Source: Pseudoxanthomonas sp. (GTDB lineage Bacteria > Pseudomonadota > Gammaproteobacteria > Xanthomonadales > Xanthomonadaceae). From it: DNA of 64,000 nt. Each line of letters starts with the position of its first letter. Within the stretch, counting starts at the first letter, position 1. Below the pieces are notes generated by a model. The model did no database searches and was not told the DNA's origin. It saw only the letters and a list, made by a program, of their open reading frames with translations. Positions 62,442 to 64,000 of this stretch are shown in pieces. The DNA lies in assembly GCF_035999195.1 (NCBI RefSeq), contig NZ_DASYGY010000004.1:248001-312000 (forward strand). The letters run 5' to 3'. The translations under genes and the position numbers were made by a program.

Positions 62442-63920
62442 ATGTCTGAGCAAGTATCGTGGGCTCGTGATGCGTTGGAGCGGAAGGACCTCGCTCAGTT
62501 CTTGTCAGTGGCACTGACAAACTTGTCGTCTGCCAGTACAGACGAAGGAAAGGGTGGCCTGACGGTTGCGCTGGATGCGGAGTGGGGTGCTGGCAAGACG
62601 TTCTTTGTGAAGGAGTGGATGAAGGATCTTCGGGCTGCCAGCCATCCCGTTGTCTACTTTGATGCTTGGGCCAATGATCTAGGCGAAGAGGCGTCGGTCG
62701 CCCTGATGGCAGAGATCCTGGATGGCCTTGATGAGTGGCGGGAAAAGCTTCCCAGAAGCAAGGGTTTGGCGACTTCAGCAGGCGATCTGACGAAGCAGAC
62801 AGTTAGGAGTTTGCGGGCTGCCCTTCTCCCCGCTGCTGGCGTTATAGCTAAAGGGTTGGTGAAGAAGGCTACGGGAGTTGTCGTCGATGAAGTTATTGAT
62901 TCGTTCGGCGCAACCGATGAAGAAGATGGCGCCACTTCAGCTGGCGCAGTGGTGGAGGGTGCACTTGATAAGTTGTTTGAGAAGGCAATCGAGGCTCACG
63001 GTGCTCGTAAGAAGGCGGTTGCCGAATTTAAGGAGAATCTCACCGGATTAATCAATCTCCTTAGTGAAAGCGCCGGCGCTTCGCTCCCGCTGTTTGTCTT
63101 TATCGATGAGCTTGATAGGTGTAGGCCGTCCTATGCGTTGAAGATGCTGGAGGAGGTAAAACATATTTTTGGGATATCAGGTGTTGTCTATGTCATATCA
63201 ACAAATATAGATCAGCTTCAAAACTCAGTTCGAGCTGTCTACGGCGCCGAGTTCGATGGCCGAGGCTACTTGCGGAGAATGTTCGATAAAGAATACTCGC
63301 TACCAGTTCCAACTGTGGATGCAATAGCGATGGTTGTGGAGGATCGCCTCGCCGCGCTGGTGAAAGCGGATGACGTGAAGGGTGTTCCACGGGCTGCCCA
63401 AGGTAAGGAGCTGAAGCCCTGGGGGCTCGTTGCGCGAGCGATGATGCCAAGCGATATTCGCAGCCAAAAGCAAACCGTCTCGCTGATATGCGAGGTCTAT
63501 CCATCTCTTGGTGGGTCTGTTCATCTGCTTTGGCTCTATTACTTGTCCGCGCTGTATCGAACAAATAGAGAAATGCTCGATCAGTTGGTAATGGGTAGCG
63601 TGCCTAAGGCCGATCTCAAACGATTTGTTGTAGGTAGTCTTAAGCTTGATGTTGAAATTCCATACATAGCCATGTCCGATCGCTTCGGTCATGACAAGCG
63701 GGAAGCGTCGACAACGCTTAGTGAGGCCATCCTTGAGTACATACGTATGAGCGCAATGGATAACGATGCTCTCAGGCAGCACGCCAGATTCGATGGGTAC
63801 TCATATCCAAGGGTGTTGGCGATCAATGTAGTAGACGGCCAAGTAAGGGGAGATACGCAGCTTGCTAGCTACCCTCCTTTAGTGCGCAGTGCCGGCTATC
63901 TGACGACTGGCCCTCACTAG
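62442..63920 (+). CDS. KAP-family P-loop NTPase
   Basis: A 492-residue NTPase of the KAP family (Kidins220, ARMS, PifA). Walker A is LDAEWGAGKTFFVKEW near residue 45, followed by YFDAWANDLGEE; Walker B is LPLFVFIDELDRCRPSYALKMLE near residue 220; a sensor segment VVYVISTNIDQLQNSV follows. Two weakly hydrophobic stretches (LLPAAGVIAKGLVKKATGVVVDEVI) lie between the Walker motifs, where KAP proteins often have membrane helices. Base composition is lower in G+C than the core genes. The ATG has AGAGG 6 nt upstream. PifA of the F plasmid excludes phage T7, and KAP genes are common in defence islands, so a defence role is plausible but not shown. Confidence 0.85.
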   Translation: MSEQVSWARDALERKDLAQFLSVALTNLSSASTDEGKGGLTVALDAEWGAGKTFFVKEWMKDLRAASHPVVYFDAWANDLGEEASVALMAEILDGLDEWREKLPRSKGLATSAGDLTKQTVRSLRAALLPAAGVIAKGLVKKATGVVVDEVIDSFGATDEEDGATSAGAVVEGALDKLFEKAIEAHGARKKAVAEFKENLTGLINLLSESAGASLPLFVFIDELDRCRPSYALKMLEEVKHIFGISGVVYVISTNIDQLQNSVRAVYGAEFDGRGYLRRMFDKEYSLPVPTVDAIAMVVEDRLAALVKADDVKGVPRAAQGKELKPWGLVARAMMPSDIRSQKQTVSLICEVYPSLGGSVHLLWLYYLSALYRTNREMLDQLVMGSVPKADLKRFVVGSLKLDVEIPYIAMSDRFGHDKREASTTLSEAILEYIRMSAMDNDALRQHARFDGYSYPRVLAINVVDGQVRGDTQLASYPPLVRSAGYLTTGPH

Positions 63921-63934
63921 CTTGGTAAGTAGCG

Positions 63935-63975
63935 TAGCCCGGGTAAGCGCGGCGCACCCGGGACGCCCTACACGT
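63935..63975. repeat. GTAGCCCGGGTAAGCGC repeat at window end
   Basis: GTAGCCCGGGTAAGCGCGGC followed by GCACCCGGGACGCCCTAC is the widely scattered CCCGGGT/ACCCGGG hairpin repeat of gammaproteobacterial intergenic regions. It marks the end of the KAP gene unit. Confidence 0.75.
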
Positions 63976-64000
63976 TACTGATCCGATCCCCGGGTGCGAC

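Overview
The window is a high-G+C chromosomal segment of a gammaproteobacterium that looks like Xanthomonadaceae (Pseudoxanthomonas/Luteimonas/Lysobacter-like). The basis is the gene orders (prmA-zinc ribbon-fis-purH-purD; aroQ-accB-accC with a four-helix-bundle gene inserted), the split B12-dependent ribonucleotide reductase (nrdJ plus a separate C-terminal subunit), and dense intergenic repeats of the kind common in that family. I saw no rRNA, tRNA, CRISPR array, transposase or prophage.

Layout. 0-10.4 kb: an MFS-acyltransferase fusion, an Old Yellow Enzyme, then the minus-strand prmA/zinc-ribbon/fis/purH/lipoprotein/purD cluster and a pair of unknown envelope proteins. 10.4-16.7 kb: acetyl-CoA carboxylase subunits with aroQ, then a thiol-redox group (dsbD with a doubled N-terminal domain, a TlpA-like thioredoxin) and cutA. 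16.8-21 kb: groES-groEL behind a CIRCE operator, a DUF6445 protein, and aroG preceded by what reads as an aromatic leader-peptide attenuator. 21-34.8 kb: a GGDEF/EAL protein, DUF2141 and carotenoid-oxygenase genes, an AsmA-like protein, lipA, the tail-specific protease prc, an AraC/alkyltransferase fusion and two EamA transporters. 34.8-39.9 kb: a periplasmic molybdenum hydroxylase system (cytochrome c, IorB-like, IorA-like, XdhC-like, MobA-like). 39.9-48.8 kb: a MacA/MacB-type ABC system and an ABC-2 exporter coupled to a DesK/DesR-type two-component system. 48.9-56.1 kb: leucyl aminopeptidase, HAD hydrolase, PerM-type protein, a YqjD/YqjE-like membrane trio and a Do-family protease. 56.1-60.7 kb: nrdJ with a long leader, a histone H1-like gene and the second nrdJ subunit. 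60.7-64 kb: an accessory region of lower G+C with a RelA/SpoT-domain protein, a small membrane protein and a KAP-family P-loop NTPase, resembling a small defence island.

The most unusual signals are: (i) the aroG leader peptide with a Tyr-Trp-Phe-Trp-Tyr run followed by a strong terminator; (ii) a multi-hairpin repeat element present three times (one copy near 43.3-43.5 kb, two inverted copies at 51.2-51.7 kb) whose stems covary between copies, so structure rather than sequence is conserved; (iii) the RelA/SpoT-domain plus KAP NTPase region; (iv) a copy of a common intergenic hairpin repeat that has become coding sequence inside the second NrdJ subunit; and (v) a four-helix-bundle gene sitting between accB and accC inside a pair of inverted short repeats also found between groES and groEL. 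Family assignments come from reading motifs by eye; no database search was possible.
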